Translations under genes and position numbers: made by a program
Assembly (NCBI RefSeq): GCF_029407905.1
Contig: NC_073645.1
Location: 49,353,501 to 49,417,500, forward strand
DNA from: Bubalus kerabau
Lineage: Eukaryota; Chordata; Mammalia; Artiodactyla; Bovidae
Length of the DNA: 64,000 bases
Direction: 5' to 3'
The notes under the pieces: model-generated
Told to the model about the DNA's origin: nothing
The model's database searches: none
Seen by the model: only the letters and a program-made list of their open reading frames with translations
Shown here: piece by piece, positions 1 through 11,389 of the stretch
Layout: every line of letters starts with the position of its first letter
Numbering within the stretch: the first letter of the stretch is position 1

Positions 1-50
1 GTTCATGGGATCACAAAGAGTTGGACATGACTGAGCATTCACACACACAG
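1..50 (+). mobile_element. Bov-tA/BovB 3'-end fragment
   Basis: The window opens inside the shared 3' end of Bov-tA and BovB: a cacaaagagttggacatgac block, then a degenerate CA-rich tail. The element continues upstream of the window, so SINE and LINE cannot be told apart. Confidence 0.7.
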
Positions 51-110
51 CACACATGGCTTGAATGGGTCTCTTGCACATGAGATACATTCATTTTCTT
101 AAAGGAGATA

Positions 111-248
111 TGCATTTTTAAAATTTTATTTATTTTTTTGGCCATGCTACATGGCATGTAAGATCTTAGTTCCCTGACAAGGGGTCCAACTCATGCCCCT
201 TGCATTGAAAGCACAGAGTCTTCACCACTGGACCTCCACGGAAGTCCT
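111..248 (-). mobile_element. CHR-type tRNA-derived SINE
   Basis: Read on the minus strand it starts with a degenerate tRNA-like head (acttcc...ccagtggt...) and ends in an A/T-rich tail; on the plus strand the characteristic 'ttggccatg...gatcttagttccctgac' block is visible. A weak 6-bp repeat, gagata (105-110 and 249-254), may be the TSD. Confidence 0.75.
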
Positions 249-479
249 GAGATAAATTCTTAACTTGTAGATGGTGGTGTCCTCAAACCCCACCTCCCAG
301 TGAGATGCTCCAAGCACATTCTTTCTCCACCAGCTGAGTTTTCTGTCAGGGTGTCTGTTTCCAAATCTGTTTTGGCCAGCTTATCCTTGAAGGGCTGGGG
401 ACTTTCTCAGCGCTCCTAGAGCAGGGATTTGGTGCTCCAGACAATTTTACTTAATTCTTTTTTAAAATGTAAAATGACT

Positions 480-2465
480 ATGCAATAATATGCACACAGC
501 TAAACTCACACATTTGCTGAGTTTTGACAAGTGCAGACATCTATATGACTCTGATCCCTATCAACTGAGAAATGTGATTTTTCCTGCTATATCAGTAAAC
601 AAGGCTGAAACAGTCATCGGTGATTGCAGCCACCATGGATGGTGTGCCTGTGAGCCTGAGGAAACTCAGGAAGGAAAAGAAGACCTGTCATCTATCAGCC
701 ATCAGACTGCAGCCACTCCCTATGGTGAGCCTTGAGGATATGAAAACACAGGATGCTGGCCCCAGATAGCCGAGGCACATATGAAAGGAATGATTTCAAT
801 GAGTCCAGCCTCCTGCATCTTCCCATACATAGAAAAGTACTAAATTTCCTAACTCAGGATATCCGGTTTCTTCCCCTAATAAGCATCTGTTGATGTTCTA
901 ACTACCTGCTTCTTGTTGCAAAACTTCTGTATAATCCGGCTCCCCCCTCACCTCCTCAGACCAGTTCTTTCAGGATTACTTGAGATGCTACCTCATGGGC
1001 TTGAAGTCCTAAAATTCCCACCTAATAAAACATAACTCTCAACTTTAAGGTTGTGAATCATTTTTTGAGTCCATACAAGGTAAGAAGCATTATCATAACT
1101 CCATAAATTTCCCTCCTGCCCTTCCCCAGTCAAACCATGGTGTGCTATGATGTTCAAAAATTGTTCATTAAACTTTTGATTTTGAGATCATTGTAGATTC
1201 ACATGCAGTTGTAAGAAATAACATAGAAAGACCCTGTGTGCCTTTTCCACAGTTTTCTCCAAGGGAAGCATCTTTTAAAGCTGAAGCACGATTTCACAAC
1301 CCAGATACTGACACTGATACAGTCAAGACACAGAGCATCTCCATCTCCACAGGGATCCTTCAAGTTGCCCCTTTATAGCCACACTTCTCTCCTCCTCACA
1401 TCCTCTTAACCTCCAGCAACCATTTATCTGTTCTCCATTTTTATCTTTTTCTCAGCTCAAGAAAAGTCTGTAAATATTATCATGTAGTATGTAGGGTTTT
1501 CAGATTGGCTTTCCTCACCAGCCCCTGCCAGCCCCATCCTTTGCCATTCTCTGGAGATTAATCCAGGTTGAGTCGTTCCCTTTTTTACTGCTGAGGAGTC
1601 TTTCATGGTGTGGATGCACCCGGCTGTTTAATCGCTTGGTGGTTGGAGGACACCTGGGTGGCTCCCTGTTTTTGGTTACTGTAAGGGGAGCTGGTATCCA
1701 CGTTTGTGCACAGATCTTTGTGTGAATAGTAGGCTTCATTTCTCTGTGCGTTGCTGAGTCAAGTGGTATTTGCAGGTCTATTTTTTTAAGAAACTGCCAG
1801 GCTGTCTTCCACGCTGACTGGACCATTTTGTATCCTTACCAGTGATGAATGTGTGATCCAGCTTGTGGCTTCTTTTGCTTCAGGATTGGGATGTATGAGG
1901 GAAAAAGAAATCCTGAAGAACCTTCATTCTGTTGTTCCTTGGGTCCTGAGGTCCTTAACTAGCTTGCCTTCCTCTTCCCATATTTTAGAGTTCTCTTAGG
2001 TTGATTTTGCATGTGTAATGTCAGGGGTATTAGTTGTACTTAGTTGGAAAAAGAGGGGAAAGTACGTCTACTTCATCCTTCCAGAAGCAAAAGGAAGTCT
2101 ACACTTGATTCCTTTTAAATACAACTTACTGACATACAGTTTACATGCAGAAAAATCCACACATTTCCAATGAGCAGCTAATTAATGTTTTATACTTGTA
2201 GGCACCCACGGTGACCACCACCCCACTCAAGATACCGAACGTTTCCAATTCATCATCTTTCAGATAACCACTAGTCTGACTTTTACTACCACAGATTAGT
2301 TTGCCAATTTTTGAAATTCCTATTAAAAAGTCATATGTTTCATTTTATTCTTTGCTTCTTTTATTTTGCAGCATCATATTTTTGAGATTCACCCGTATTA
2401 TTTTGAAAACTCTTGCTTTTTACTGAATAGCAGTTAATACACCACAGTTAATTTATCCTTTTTAA
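480..2465 (-). mobile_element. Ancient L1 remnants, antisense, split by an LTR
   Basis: Blocks at about 480-565, 1074-1900 and 2100-2465 read as the antisense of an old mammalian L1 3' region. Recognisable pieces include 'attgtagattcacatgcagttgtaag', and a minus-strand stretch near 1515-1826 whose translation resembles the L1 ORF2 C-terminus (WQFLKK, then KNREPPRCPPT). The LTR at 566-1073 interrupts it. The copy is highly diverged, its subfamily is unresolved, and about 1900-2100 between blocks is not clearly assigned. Confidence 0.55.
566..1073 (+). mobile_element. Solo LTR of a ruminant endogenous retrovirus, copy 1
   Basis: It aligns along its whole length with 11390-11895: shared blocks near 'gcatcttcccataca', 'cttgttgcaaaa', 'tgggcttgaagtcct', and a polyadenylation-like aataaaaca close to the 3' end. 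It begins TGA and ends CCA, fitting TG...CA LTR ends, and is 508 bp long. No gag, pol or env frame is next to it, so it is a solo LTR. I recall this layout from bovine class II (BTLTR1-like) LTRs, but the name is a guess. No clean TSD was found. Confidence 0.6.
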
Positions 2466-3258
2466 AAGTGGGTCTTAAAGGGCAATTTGATGCCAACAAG
2501 CTGAGGGACTGGAGATAATATTTGGGCTGGTAAGACCACGGATGCATAGGTTATAAAGGTAAAGATTGAAAAGAACAATCAGAGCAGTTTCATATATTTT
2601 GTTAACAGGTTAATATGAAATGTATCATTTACCTTCCTCAAATACAGTAATTTTAGGAAAAGCCTTTTAGGTGCCCATGGATATCCATACCTTTTGAAAT
2701 TCTGATTAACTGAGAGCTAGAAGTCTGTGTGAAATCTGCCTTATTCATGCTCTCAGAAGCGACCACAGGATCACTACCATTTTACCAGAAATATGCCTGC
2801 TATAAAATGATAAATAAGGAAAATGTGATGCAGCAACTGGCCTGAAAAGACTCTTCATTTGCTTTAAAAAATTGGAGAAGCCACTTCATGTTGCTTTGCT
2901 TGTAAAACAAAGCACCATCGAAAGCAATAATGAAATGTTAACTCAATTACAGAGGCGAATTTTGTTTGCAGAGATTTCCATCTATAACAGGCAATGACAA
3001 ATATTGCTGCTAAAGACAGGGAAGGGATAACATGCCAGTGGTCTCAGGCTGCAAAGATCATCTCTGAGCCACCAAAGTTGTGACTGGTTCAGAAAAGCAT
3101 TCACTGGGGGCTTGCTACATGCACAAAGCACTCAGCACATACCAAGGAGGATGTAAAGATCCTGCCCAGAAAGAGCCTGCAAATTCATAGGGAGAAAAGA
3201 CAGATATGTGGAAAATAAAATAATTGTGCACGATTTCTTACTAACCCCACTATATTAG
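2466..3258. other. Unassigned sequence
   Basis: No recognisable gene or young repeat. About 3080-3210 has a 'ttgctacatgcacaaagcactcagcac' style that may be a worn MIR/L2-age repeat. Confidence 0.4.
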
Positions 3259-3265
3259 TTCATAA

Positions 3266-3477
3266 GGGCTTCCCTGGTGGTTCAGCTGTAAAGAATCCGC
3301 CTGCCAATGCAGGAGACGCAGAATCAATCCTTGAGTCGGGAAGATCCCCTGGAGAAGGGAATGGCAACCCACTCCAGTATTCTTGCCTGGGAAATCCCAT
3401 GGACAGAGGAGCCTGGCCAGCTAGAGTTCATGGTATTGTAAAGGAGTTGGACACGACTTGGTGACTAAAACAACAAA
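3266..3477 (+). mobile_element. Bov-tA SINE
   Basis: Complete: a tRNA-Glu-like head (gggcttccctggtgg, 'aagaatccgcctgcc'), the Bov-A body (cccactccagtattcttgcc) and an ACAACAAA tail. TSD ttcataa at 3259-3265 and 3482-3488. Confidence 0.92.
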
Positions 3478-3488
3478 TTATTTCATAA

Positions 3489-4003
3489 ATCCTTCACAGA
3501 AGATCTCACCCAGCAATCCTGGAGGTAATGATATAGGGGAGATAGTCCTTTTGTTCTGAAGTGAGTGGGACTCAGACACTGGTAGCTTTTGCCCAGGGTT
3601 TTATCCCAGACAGGAGCTAGGATGCCCTCCCTCAGGGTGCCTTGTGCTGAACTGCACTTGTGAGGAGTGGGAAAGTGCCCAAAATGACCTCCCCCAGAAT
3701 GGCTAGGAATTGGGCGAGGGGACAGAAAACGATGTACACGTCAGAGAGGAAGCTGAATCTTCAACAGTGGATGCAGCAGGTCCGCCTCCCCCCAAAGAGG
3801 AAGTTGTATGAGCCAAGCCTTTGTTGCTCACCAGAAAAGTCAGGTTTAGGGATAAGTGTTCGGGAGATAAAGTCGTGTTTGGATGTCCTGACTTCCAGGA
3901 CCAGGGGATGAAAGAGGAGACACTAAATTGTAAAGGAGAGCTGGGATTAGAATTGAAGAGGACCAAAAATCAGAGAATTGATGGTGGCTGGGACCAGAGA
4001 CCA
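3489..4003. other. Unassigned sequence
   Basis: No gene recognised. Short overlapping open frames on both strands (about 3660-3966) have no protein family features. Confidence 0.35.
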
Positions 4004-4015
4004 GGGACCAGGGTA

Positions 4016-4146
4016 GTGAGTGAAGTCGCTCAAGTCGTGTCCAACTCTTTGAGACCCCATGGACCTACCAGGAGCCTACCAGGCTCCTTCATCCATGGGA
4101 TTTTCCAGGCAAGAGTACTGGAGTAGGTTGCCATTTCCTTCTCCAA
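4016..4146 (-). mobile_element. Bov-A monomer SINE fragment
   Basis: Antisense Bov-A unit (gaagtcgctcaagtcgtgtcc ... gttgccatttccttctcc). A 12-bp TSD gggaccagggta at 4004-4015 and 4147-4158 shows it inserted as a monomer rather than being a broken dimer. Confidence 0.9.
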
Positions 4147-4279
4147 GGGACCAGGGTAAGAGCCGTGGAGATAGTAAGATGTGGGGTTCTGATGATGTGT
4201 GTGTCTATTTTTTCCCCATGTACTTCTTCTTGTCTTTGTTTGTTGTTTAGTTAGCTTTCAATCTTTTTATTGAAAGGCA

Positions 4280-5915
4280 GGCATGAGGTACTGGGTGAAA
4301 GGAGGTGAGGGAAAAGGTCTTCAGTGAGGGATTTGTAAAATTAGTATTATTTCTTCCTGAAATCATCAATGATGTTATTTGGAGTTTTCTCCCTGGAAGA
4401 TGTTTTAATCTACAAATTTAATCTCTTTTTTAAGTGAACTTTGGTGGTTTTATGTCTTTTAATGTGTTTGTCCATTTTATCCAAGTTATTGAATGTATTG
4501 GCATAAAGTTGTTCATAATATTCCTTTATTTTTAAAACCTATAAAATCTGTTTTTGTTGTTGAGTATTTCAGTCGTGATATAGATCATTATTGCCTGCTG
4601 TCTTTTTTTCTCTCAGCCTGGCTAGAAGCTTTTTGACCTTTTTTATTTTCTTGAATAAACAGCTTTAGGTTTCATTGATTTTTCTCCTCTGACTTCCTAT
4701 TTTGCATTTCACTGTTTTCCACTCTGATCTTTATTATCTATTTTCTTCTGCTTACTTTGGGTTTGAGTGGCTCTCTACTTTTTAAATTTTCTTCAGGAGG
4801 AACCCGAGCTCATAAATTGTGATTTTTAGTGCTATAAATTTCCCTCAAGTATTACATTAATTGCATCATGCAAATTCTGGCATATTGTTCTTCAGATATA
4901 TTAACATATTTTAAAAATGCTGTGTTTTTGCTTGAAACTACTGTTTTAAAATACTTCCTGTTTTCCTTTTGATTTCTTCTTTAACCCACTGATTATTTAA
5001 AAATAAATTATTAACTTCCAAATAATTGGGAATTACCTGTTATCTCTCTATTATAGATTTCTAATTTAATACTACTGTGACTAAATAATATACTTTGCAT
5101 AAATCAAATCCTTTTAAATGTGTTAGGATATATTTTAAAGCTCAGAATTTGGTTAATTTGGGTAAACAATCTGTGTGCACTTGAAAAAAATGTGTATTCT
5201 GCTATGTTTGATGGAGTGCCCTAAAATTGTTGATTATGGCAATGTGATTGATCAGACTGTGATGAGGTTCTATTCAACTCTATGCTGCATATGAGATGTG
5301 CACTTGAAACAAAAAGAAATAGGTTAAAACTAACAAGACAGTAAAAGACATGATTACACTGATCAAAAGAAAGCTGAATTGGCTATATTAATATCAAAGT
5401 GAATTTCAGATTTCCTTACTCCATTTTTTGTCTACTTGTTCTGGCAGTTATTGGAACAGAGGAGTGGAATCTCTGACAGCTTTGAATTTGTCTATTTCTC
5501 TTTTCAATTATATTAGGCTTTTGCTTCACATATTTGGAAACTTTCTTAATAAGTACATAACTGTTTAGGATTGTTGTGTGTTCTAGATGAATTGACCTAT
5601 ATATCATGATGAAATGACTTCATCTCTGGTAATATCCTTTGCCCTAGAATCTACTTCATTTGAAGGCTTGCAAAATTTAGGCTATTATTTTTTTTTAATA
5701 TTTTTTTCTGTCTTTCCCCCTTCTGTTCATCTTTGCAGACTTCAGTTACACATGCAGTAGGCCACTGGAATTTTCCTTACAGCTCACGAATTCTCTACTG
5801 TTTTCAGTCTTTCTCTCTCTGTATTTTATTATGGGCAGTTGTGGTTCCTATGTCTTCAACCACTCTTTTCTTCTGCAATGTCTAATCTGCCATGAATACT
5901 ATCCAGGGTCTCACA
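4280..5915 (-). mobile_element. Ancient L1 ORF2 region, antisense
   Basis: Long AT-rich stretch in typical L1 antisense order. It contains blocks such as 'ttttattttcttgaataaacagcttta', 'tgtgtgcacttgaaaaaaatgtgtattctgct', 'gaattgacctatatatcat' and 'cttttcttctgcaatgtctaatctgcc'. No frame survives. It is interrupted at about 5285-5408 by L1 sequence in the opposite orientation. Confidence 0.7.
5285..5408 (+). mobile_element. L1 endonuclease-region segment, sense
   Basis: Reads as sense L1 endonuclease-domain sequence ('gatcaaaagaaagctgaattggctatattaatatc') embedded in an antisense L1. This is either a local inversion or a separate truncated insertion. Confidence 0.5.
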
Positions 5916-6509
5916 GGCCAGGTGTTTGTCTGTTCATGCCAGGCGCTTGGTACAGAGCTCTTGGGTATCTTTTTAAATAAGTGGAAGAAGCAGGCCCATG
6001 GACTGTCGAGCGCCTAAAAGCTATGTTTAGAGCAAAGGACTCTTGACACAGGCTTTTCTGATTTAAGAGTTTATGACCTGGAAGCAAGGAGATAGAAGGA
6101 TGGGAAGCCATTCATCAGCTCTTCCCTGTAACAATTTCCTCCAACTCTAGTTTTCTGGCAATTGTTACATTTTTACAGCATGAGGGGAGCGTGAGTACAG
6201 GATAGTTGTAATTACGCCCATAATGCATAACCGCTACCAGAATGATCTGATGTAAATAGATTATGTTTATAATTATAGTGAACTGTAATTTTAAATAAAA
6301 TGAAAATTGGGGGTCTACAAACACATCTCAAAACATCTAATTACCAGAGAGCAGTTTTGAATGTAAATGCCCTAACCTATTATTAAACATGAGCACATTT
6401 TTGAAGTGTGACTACGAGTCAGTCACAGTTGCTCTGACATGACGATGAGAGACCATCAAAAGCATGTGAGCAATGTTGAAGGTTTAGAAATAAGGCTGAG
6501 ATGTGAGGC
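5916..6509. other. Unassigned sequence
   Basis: No gene, young repeat or regulatory motif that I can support. Confidence 0.35.
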
Positions 6510-6880
6510 CAATGACAAGACGAGCAGGTCTCAGAACTGTCGAGGTCGCCAAAAACAAGGGCCATCTGAGAAACTGCCACAGCGAAGAGGAAACTAAGGG
6601 AACCTGATGACTAAATGAAACGCTGAATGGAATCCTGGAACAGAAAAGACATTCGATTTAAAAAAAAAACAAAAACAAAGGCTAGCTGAGTAAAACATGG
6701 ACTAATTAAAAATACATCAATATTAGTTTGTGAGTGGTAACAAACAAATCGTGATAATGTGAGATGCAATAAAAGGGGAAATTGGTATGATGTACCTGGT
6801 AACTGTCAGTCCCATCTCCCCAGTTTTTCTCTAAACCTAAAATTGTTCTAAAAAATAAATCTGCTTAAAAGTAGAGAGAT
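6510..6880 (+). mobile_element. Ancient L1 3' untranslated fragment
   Basis: Matches a remembered old mammalian L1 3' end: 'ctgagaaactgccacagc', 'cctggaacagaaaagacatt', and a terminal 'aaaattgttctaaaaaataaa'. Subfamily not assigned. Confidence 0.5.
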
Positions 6881-7011
6881 AATGGGAAAGGAGTTGAGGT
6901 GGCCTAGAATTCCTGTGGAGCGGCACTGAAGTGGTCTTGCTTAGCTAGTTACAGTATGTAGTTCTTCATAGCTGAGTTCCGTTTTCCTGGAGCACCGCAG
7001 TCATACGAGCA

Positions 7012-7225
7012 TGCTAAGTCTTTTCAGTCGTGTCCGACTCTTTGCGACCCCATGGACTGTAGCCCACCAGGCTCCTCTGTCCATGGGATTCTCCAGAAAA
7101 GAATAGTAGAGTGGGTTGCCATACCCTCCTCCAGGGGATCTTCCTGACCCAGGGGTTGAACCCATGTCTCTTATGTCTCCTGCATTGGCAGGTGGGTTCT
7201 TTACCACCAGCACCACCTGGGAAAT
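7012..7225 (-). mobile_element. Bov-tA SINE
   Basis: Antisense body (cagtcgtgtccgactctttgcgacc) followed by the antisense tRNA-like head (gcattggcaggtgggttctttaccacc). The final head bases are mutated and no clear TSD was found. Confidence 0.88.
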
Positions 7226-7947
7226 TGCAGCTATGCAGGTATTAATATCTGTGCTGAATCACTCATTTTATCTTGCTTGGTACTCCAGGCACCTGTGCAC
7301 ATGTATGTTTAGGCACACCTGCAAACATAAAACAAAAACACACGTGGCTTCAGTGCAGAATTTTTGAGCTTACTTTTGCTTTGTTGAGCCAATGCTCTTA
7401 AAGCTTTCATGTTTTGTGCACAATACCTCCTGGTTCAATGTAAAGCCATTCATAGGGACAAGTGGGAATGAGGAAGAGGCCAGAATGCACCAGGGAAAAG
7501 ATGAGCCTTGAGATTTTCCCGGCCGTCTTCAAATCCATCATGTCACATTTATGACAATTTATTGTCGTGCTGAAATGTTTGATTTGTTTAGAAACAGTAA
7601 ATTGTAAAAAGGACAGTGGGGCTGGTGATGAAGTTGAAAGAACAGTGCCATCTTATTCTCACCTGATTTGAATATTTTTTAAATGTAAACCAAATGACAC
7701 TGACTTTTGATCTGAATATTCACAAGCTGCTCACCAGTGTTGTTTGGGAGGCCCATTCCATGTATCAGGCTGGACAGACAGAGCATGTTTTGCACTGCAA
7801 GATGCTGTGAGTGTTATCACTCAGCACTTACTGGAGGATGTGGCATCAGCAGAGTCATTGGGATGCTGCTCTGAGCTATAACACTCATCATGGATGCTGA
7901 GCAGAAATAGGACTTAGACGATTTCAGCATAAAGCTTAGGAACAGTA
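7226..7947. other. Unassigned sequence
   Basis: No gene or repeat recognised. Confidence 0.35.
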
Positions 7948-8215
7948 GTCGTAATAATAACAATAGTCACCTCCCTTTCCTGAGCTGCTGGAGGTGACAG
8001 GCCCCACACTGTAAGCTCTCTGCCTTAATCTTCCCACAGCCCTGGAGGCCAGCAAGTCTTGTCCCTGCACTCCTTGGACGGATGCCAAAGCTGATGTTCA
8101 AGAGGTTTTAGTGTCTTCACCAGCCCCGCAGCTTGCAGACGGCAAAGCTGGGACTGCTCATTAGTGTTGCTGGCAGCACTGGGTTCCAAGACCCAGGTGT
8201 TGCCAACTGGTCTAC
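7948..8215 (-). repeat. MIR SINE, antisense
   Basis: MIR-like order: 'taataataacaatagtcacctccc', then 'aatcttcccacagccctgg', 'cagcttgcagacggcaaagctgggactgct' and 'gggttccaagacccaggtgt'. These correspond to the usual MIR core and B-box region. Heavily diverged. Confidence 0.55.
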
Positions 8216-8821
8216 CCAGGGGCCTTTCTTTTCTATTCACAAGCTTTGTCATGAGAACTTACACATTTTCAGAAAAGTTAAAAGAGCAGTACAGTGAACA
8301 TGCATGCATTCTTCTTCTAGGCTTGATACTTGTGAGTGTTTTGCTTCTTTCTCTCTCTGTGTGTAGGTGTGTGTGACCTTTTTGGCTGGACAATTTGAGA
8401 ATAAACTGCAAACACCATGAAAGTCACTCTCAGATTCCTCGACATGCACCTCCTGAGAATGAGGACATCAAGGGAAGGATATCCTGGACTACCTTCTTCC
8501 AAAAAGAAAATTGAAGTTCAGATGAGCCCTCTCTTTTGGAATCCCTCTCTTTTGGAAAGCTTTTCATCCTCCTGAGCTAGTGCATGATTCTCCCAAAGTC
8601 TGACCTCAGGAGTCACATCTCCTTACCACCACAGCTAGCTGCATGTTCCTGACCACTCAACACCAACAGCTCGATGCTGCTGAGCCTTGAACTGCCCATT
8701 CCATGCATTGACATCTATTCCACTCACTTTCTAAGGCCCAGTGAATGCTTCCCCCAGCGTCATGGTCTGTGAAGCAGTAGGCACCTCTCTACTCAACAAC
8801 CCTCCAAGTATTCTGTGTTCC
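8216..8821. other. Unassigned sequence
   Basis: No gene recognised. Overlapping open frames near 8164-8502 use every strand and frame and look like chance. Confidence 0.35.
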
Positions 8822-9175
8822 TTATTTATTTTTTATTCAAGTATAGTTGATTTGGAGTTCCCTGGTGACCCAGTGGTTAAGACTTCCAATGCAAGGAACG
8901 CAAGTGTAATACCTGGTCGGGGAACAAAGGTCCCACATGCTGGGGAGCGACTAAGTTTGTCTGCTGCAGGGAAGACCCCACATGCCACAGTGAAGGCCTG
9001 GCACAGCCAAAAATTAAATAAATCAACAAATATTCAAGCATAGTTGATTCATAATACTCTATTTGTCTCAGGTGTACAACACCACAGTGATACAATATTT
9101 TTATAGAATATACTCCACTTAAACTTACCATAAGCAATGGCTATACTCTCTGTATTGTACAATATATCCAGGTTC
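8822..9175 (-). mobile_element. Artiodactyl-age L1 3' end, split by a SINE
   Basis: Antisense L1 3' sequence (attcaagtatagttgatt ... ctcaggtgtacaacaccacagtgat) at 8822-8852 and 9050-9175, interrupted by the CHR SINE at 8853-9031. Confidence 0.6.
8853..9031 (+). mobile_element. CHR-type SINE inserted in an L1
   Basis: Head 'ttccctggtgacccagtggttaagac', tail 'agccaaaaattaaataaatc'. Its 18-bp TSD attcaagtatagttgatt (8835-8852; 9032-9049 with one mismatch) is part of the surrounding L1, so the SINE is the younger element. Confidence 0.88.
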
Positions 9176-9189
9176 TGCTTTGCTTTCTA

Positions 9190-9340
9190 AGGACTGTTGC
9201 TCTGTCTGACCCTCTCATTGGGACGCAAGCTCCCCCAGGGCAGAGGGTGAACAATTCATCACTAAATCCCCTCCCTCCTTGCATGAGACACAAAGGCTTA
9301 AGCCATAGCAGGTGCTTAATAAACACATTGCATTGTATGG
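9190..9340 (+). repeat. L2 LINE 3' end
   Basis: Blocks 'acgcaagctcccccagggcagaggg' and 'gcaggtgcttaataaacac' match the L2 terminal region (…gtaagctccatgagggcaggg… and …gcgctcaataaat…). Confidence 0.55.
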
Positions 9341-9878
9341 ATCAACTTGCTGAAGGTAAATGGGACATCATGATCACTCCAGAGTTCAGAGACTGGAAAT
9401 CTTCTCCTTTCTTATTACAAGAAAAAAATATTTTTAATATTTCATAGTTGCAAACACATACATAAAAACCCCACAGCACTAGAGTGGACTCAGTATCTCA
9501 GACGGTAGCACTTCAAGACAGAAGTACCTTCATTTCCTTCAAATGCCATCATAGCAAAACGAGCTGGCCGTGTTATTAAGTCAACTAGGGCTTTTTGTAT
9601 CAGCAGATAGTTTGAATCTGCTTATACTGGGGATTTTAAACCATGCAGGGAAGAATGAAATACTACTAAAAAGAAAATCAAGATTGACCAACCTATAGAA
9701 AGGGAAACATTTCTCTCTACAAAAGTGCCTAAAACACTCAAAGAATGCCATGAAAAAAGGTTGCTAACAGCAGATAGTTCAACAGTTAACGTTATTATAC
9801 CCAACTGCCAAAGTGGAAGGAAAAGGCAGTAAATGAAGCAGTTGAAATGAACAGAGCCTGTTTAGAAGGCAAAAAAAA

Positions 9879-9909
<31 letters not shown>

Positions 9910-10055
9910 GTATTTCTGAATGCAACAGCTGCACGTAAGTGTGACAAGATCCTGGCTCAAATTACAGCTTTGCATTCTGCCCCCCTTCGCAGGGTCTAAT
10001 CTGCTCTCCTAAGACCTGGCGAGGCTGGCAGCGAATGCATCAAGGGCGTCTTTCC
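9341..10055. other. Unassigned sequence with a TA microsatellite
   Basis: No gene recognised. It contains the poly(A)/(TA)n tract listed separately. From about 9950 CpG dinucleotides become noticeably more frequent. Confidence 0.35.
9871..9909. repeat. Poly(A) followed by (TA)n microsatellite
   Basis: A 12-A run followed by about 13 TA units. No adjoining SINE body is recognisable, so this is probably a replication-slippage tract. Confidence 0.85.
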
Positions 10056-10180
10056 CAGCGTGGTGATATGACAGCTGTTTGATGAACAGCTGCCTTGTGT
10101 GAATTTCGGGTCTGCGTGCATGCAAACACAGGCTCTTGGCTAACTCGGAGAAATGAACGCCAGCCTGCTGGCGTTCCCTG
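10056..10180. promoter_or_regulatory. Candidate element with paired E-boxes and two short palindromes
   Basis: Two CAGCTG E-boxes form an inverted repeat (cagctgtt 10072-10079, aacagctg 10085-10092, 5-nt loop). A second perfect 8-bp palindrome lies at 10156-10163 and 10168-10175 (aacgccag/ctggcgtt, 4-nt loop). The surroundings are repeat-free and locally CpG-richer. CAGCTG is a known bHLH site; an enhancer role is inference only. Confidence 0.2.
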
Positions 10181-11389
10181 GCAAAACCCTGTGAGATGAC
10201 CCCATTCAGTACATGGGCAGCTGTGGGGTTTTTTTTTTTTAAAGATATAAACAATCTGTTCCTTTTTGAACAGGGCTTAGTAAGGGAGTCCACAACATCT
10301 GCAGCCTGAAAGAAGGATTGTCTTTGAGTTGCAATGTGTCCTTAGCATTCATCTTCTGATTGGGTGAAACTGCCCTGGGGCAGAGACCCTGGAGCCCCCA
10401 TCCTGCCTAGCAAGTGAACAGGACATTTACAAGATCTAGCAATGAATGAATTCCAAGCCTATGATATCATTCTTCCCCCAGAGAAAAGATAAAAACTCAT
10501 CTATCAAGCAAGCTGTGGCCAGGCTGTCTGTCCCCTCTCCTCTTTTGACAGTTTTCCTCTTTTGGGGGCTTTGAGGGGACATGTGATAGTAGATTAACAT
10601 TGCTAAGATGCAGAGTGTTGCAAAAGAAAGAACCATGGGGTGAGCCATGGGGTGTCTGCCAGCACACCTCCCTGGGAAGCCAAGTTCCCCACCTCTTTAT
10701 AATCCCATTTAATCCCTTTGATTTGAGAGAGCCTGGACTCACCTTCTTGGTCCCAAGAGTGAGCACATGAACCAAGCTGGCAAACCAAAACCCTTTGAGC
10801 CACAGTGATTGGTTGGGAGGTGGGCACGAGACTCAACCAGGCCAGTCAGAGTCCTCCTGGAGGAAGGCTGAAGTGGGTGGTAGGCCTGGCCAGAAGCCAT
10901 CTGCCCTGTGAGCAGAGAGACCACTGGGAATGAGCCCAGCAGGACAGGACACAGCAAATAGAAAAAGACAAAACCTCCAGGACATTGTTGACATAACACC
11001 TAAAGCTGGTTTAGCCCTTGGATTTTCCAATCACGTGACCCGAACAATTCTCTTTTAGCTTTAGTCTGATCGAATTGGACCTCCATCACTTGCCTCTGAA
11101 ATCACTTTGTTTATTATTTGCTTCCTGTTTGGTTTTGTTTTTACCCCCTCCTAGAGCAGGAGCTCCTGAAATCAGGAGCTTTGTATGTTCTCCTCACTGT
11201 CTCTCTGAGGTCCCAGAATACCTCTTACAGCCAAAGCAGGTGCTTACCACACTTGGTGGGAAAAACTAACCATAAAGGATGGCTGGGAGGAGCTGGATAT
11301 GTCAGGTTTACATGAGGACTTTGGACCTAAGGTGTGAGTTGAGGTTGCTGCAAAGGCAAATCACCCTCACCACTACTGCCCGCATCGAT
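10181..11389. other. Unassigned sequence, partly an old repeat
   Basis: No gene recognised. About 10730-11110 ('gagcacatgaaccaagctggcaaacc', then 'ggaccactgggaatgagcc') looks like an old interspersed mammalian repeat that I cannot name. About 11150-11260 is faintly L2-like. Confidence 0.35.

Noticed and set aside
10009..10293. 94-codon minus-strand frame with protein-like look
   Set aside because: Runs through an A/T homopolymer, has no recognised domain or splice signals, and its length is within chance.
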